A stretch of DNA of 6,177 bases from Chloroflexota bacterium (GTDB lineage: Bacteria > Chloroflexota > Anaerolineae > Anaerolineales > Villigracilaceae). Each line of letters begins with the position of its first letter. The stretch's first letter is position 1. Made by a program: the position numbers and the translations under genes. Positions 5,639 through 6,177 of the stretch are shown here, piece after piece. The DNA lies in assembly GCA_021823555.1 (NCBI GenBank), contig JAKANW010000009.1, positions 1 through 6,177 on the forward strand. Direction: 5' to 3'. The notes under the pieces were generated by a model. That model was not told where the DNA came from. It saw only the letters and a program-made list of their open reading frames with translations, and did not search any database.

Positions 5639-6177
5639 ATGGCAATTATCAGAGTCTCAGACATCTCAAAATGCGCAGGCCAGGAAGTCACCGTGCAGGG
5701 CTGGGTATACAACCGCACCGACAAAGGCAAGTTATGTTTCCTGCTCGTGCGCGACGGATCGGGCTTTGTGCAGTGCGTGGCCTTCAAGGGCGATCTGCCC
5801 GAGGAGCTTTTCGACCAGATCATGCGCCTGCCTCAGGAATCATCGGTCATCATCACGGGCGCGGTGCGCGAGGACAAGCGCGCGCCTGGCATCCCTGGCG
5901 GATTCGAACTCGGCATCAAAGATTTGAAGATCGTGCAAGCCGCCGAGCCTGACTACCCGATGGCGCTCAAGGATCACGGCGTGGACTTCGCGCTCGACAA
6001 TCGTCACTTGTGGATCCGCATGCAGAGCCAGTGGGCCATCCTGCGCATCCGCGCCACCGTGATGGCCGCCACCCGCGAGTGGCTGGACACCAACGGCTTC
6101 ATCGCCATGGACACGCCCATCCTGACTCCCGCCGCCGCTGAGGGTACAACCACCCTCTTCGAGACCGAATACTTCGA
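5639..6177 (+). CDS. asnS: Asparaginyl-tRNA synthetase, 3'-truncated by the window edge
   Basis: Class IIb enzyme that charges tRNA(Asn) with Asn. Only 179 complete codons of an expected ~430-465 are in the window, with no stop. The N-terminal OB-fold anticodon domain (about 1-105) shows VQGWVYNRTDKGKLCFLLVRD. The catalytic domain begins with DNRHLWIR (120-127), ILRIRATVMAATREWL and DTPILTPAAAEGTTTLFETEYF. The EGTTTLF loop from Glu168 and the preceding TPAAAEG are typical of AsnRS and distinguish it from AspRS, which has TPEGARDY here. ATG 5639 is preceded by GAGGAG (5627-5632) with a 6-base gap. It lies 47 bases after aspS on the same strand with no terminator between, so it is most likely co-transcribed and under the same Asn/Asp attenuator. 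Motifs 2 and 3 lie beyond the window. Confidence 0.95.
   Translation, partial: MAIIRVSDISKCAGQEVTVQGWVYNRTDKGKLCFLLVRDGSGFVQCVAFKGDLPEELFDQIMRLPQESSVIITGAVREDKRAPGIPGGFELGIKDLKIVQAAEPDYPMALKDHGVDFALDNRHLWIRMQSQWAILRIRATVMAATREWLDTNGFIAMDTPILTPAAAEGTTTLFETEYF

Overview
The window is a piece of a GC-rich bacterial chromosome devoted to charging tRNA with Asp, Asn and Gln. It holds the 3' part of gatA, complete gatB, a small toxin-antitoxin pair on the opposite strand, complete aspS and the 5' part of asnS. A bacterium with GatCAB plus both AspRS and AsnRS most likely makes Asn-tRNA directly and uses GatCAB mainly for Gln-tRNA(Gln). Protein style, extended TGnTATAAT promoters and modular intergenic hairpins recall Chloroflexota of the Anaerolineae type, probably an environmental genome. 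That placement is an impression from the sequence, not a database result.

Layout: 1-1226 gatA (5' end and catalytic Lys codon lie just outside); 1227-1362 spacer with a modular inverted repeat; 1363-2820 gatB; 2830-3494 toxin-antitoxin operon on the minus strand, flanked by an exact 14-bp direct repeat (2820-2833 and 3541-3554) and lower in GC than its surroundings; 3495-3821 a dense regulatory region; 3822-5591 aspS; 5592-5638 a hairpin-forming spacer; 5639-6177 asnS, cut off by the window end.

The most interesting item is the aspS leader at 3572-3726. A perfect extended -10 box (TGCTATAAT) lies seven bases before an ATG that opens a 26-codon ORF. This ORF contains an uninterrupted run of eight Asn/Asp codons (NNNDDNDD). 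It overlaps and is followed by four mutually exclusive pairing segments ending in a GC hairpin plus a U-rich tail. This is the complete architecture of a ribosome-mediated transcription attenuator, and the codons it senses match the two synthetases downstream (AspRS and AsnRS). The leader peptide ATG probably sits at the transcript's 5' end (leaderless). I know of no described attenuator of this kind for aspS-asnS; T-box control of these genes in Firmicutes is a different mechanism.

How it fits together: when Asp-tRNA or Asn-tRNA charging drops, a ribosome should stall on the NNNDDNDD run, the antiterminator (3644-3653 with 3691-3700) should form, and aspS-asnS should be read. When charging is sufficient, the ribosome reaches the stop codon at 3666 and the terminator forms. 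The toxin-antitoxin pair appears to be a later insertion between gatB and this leader.
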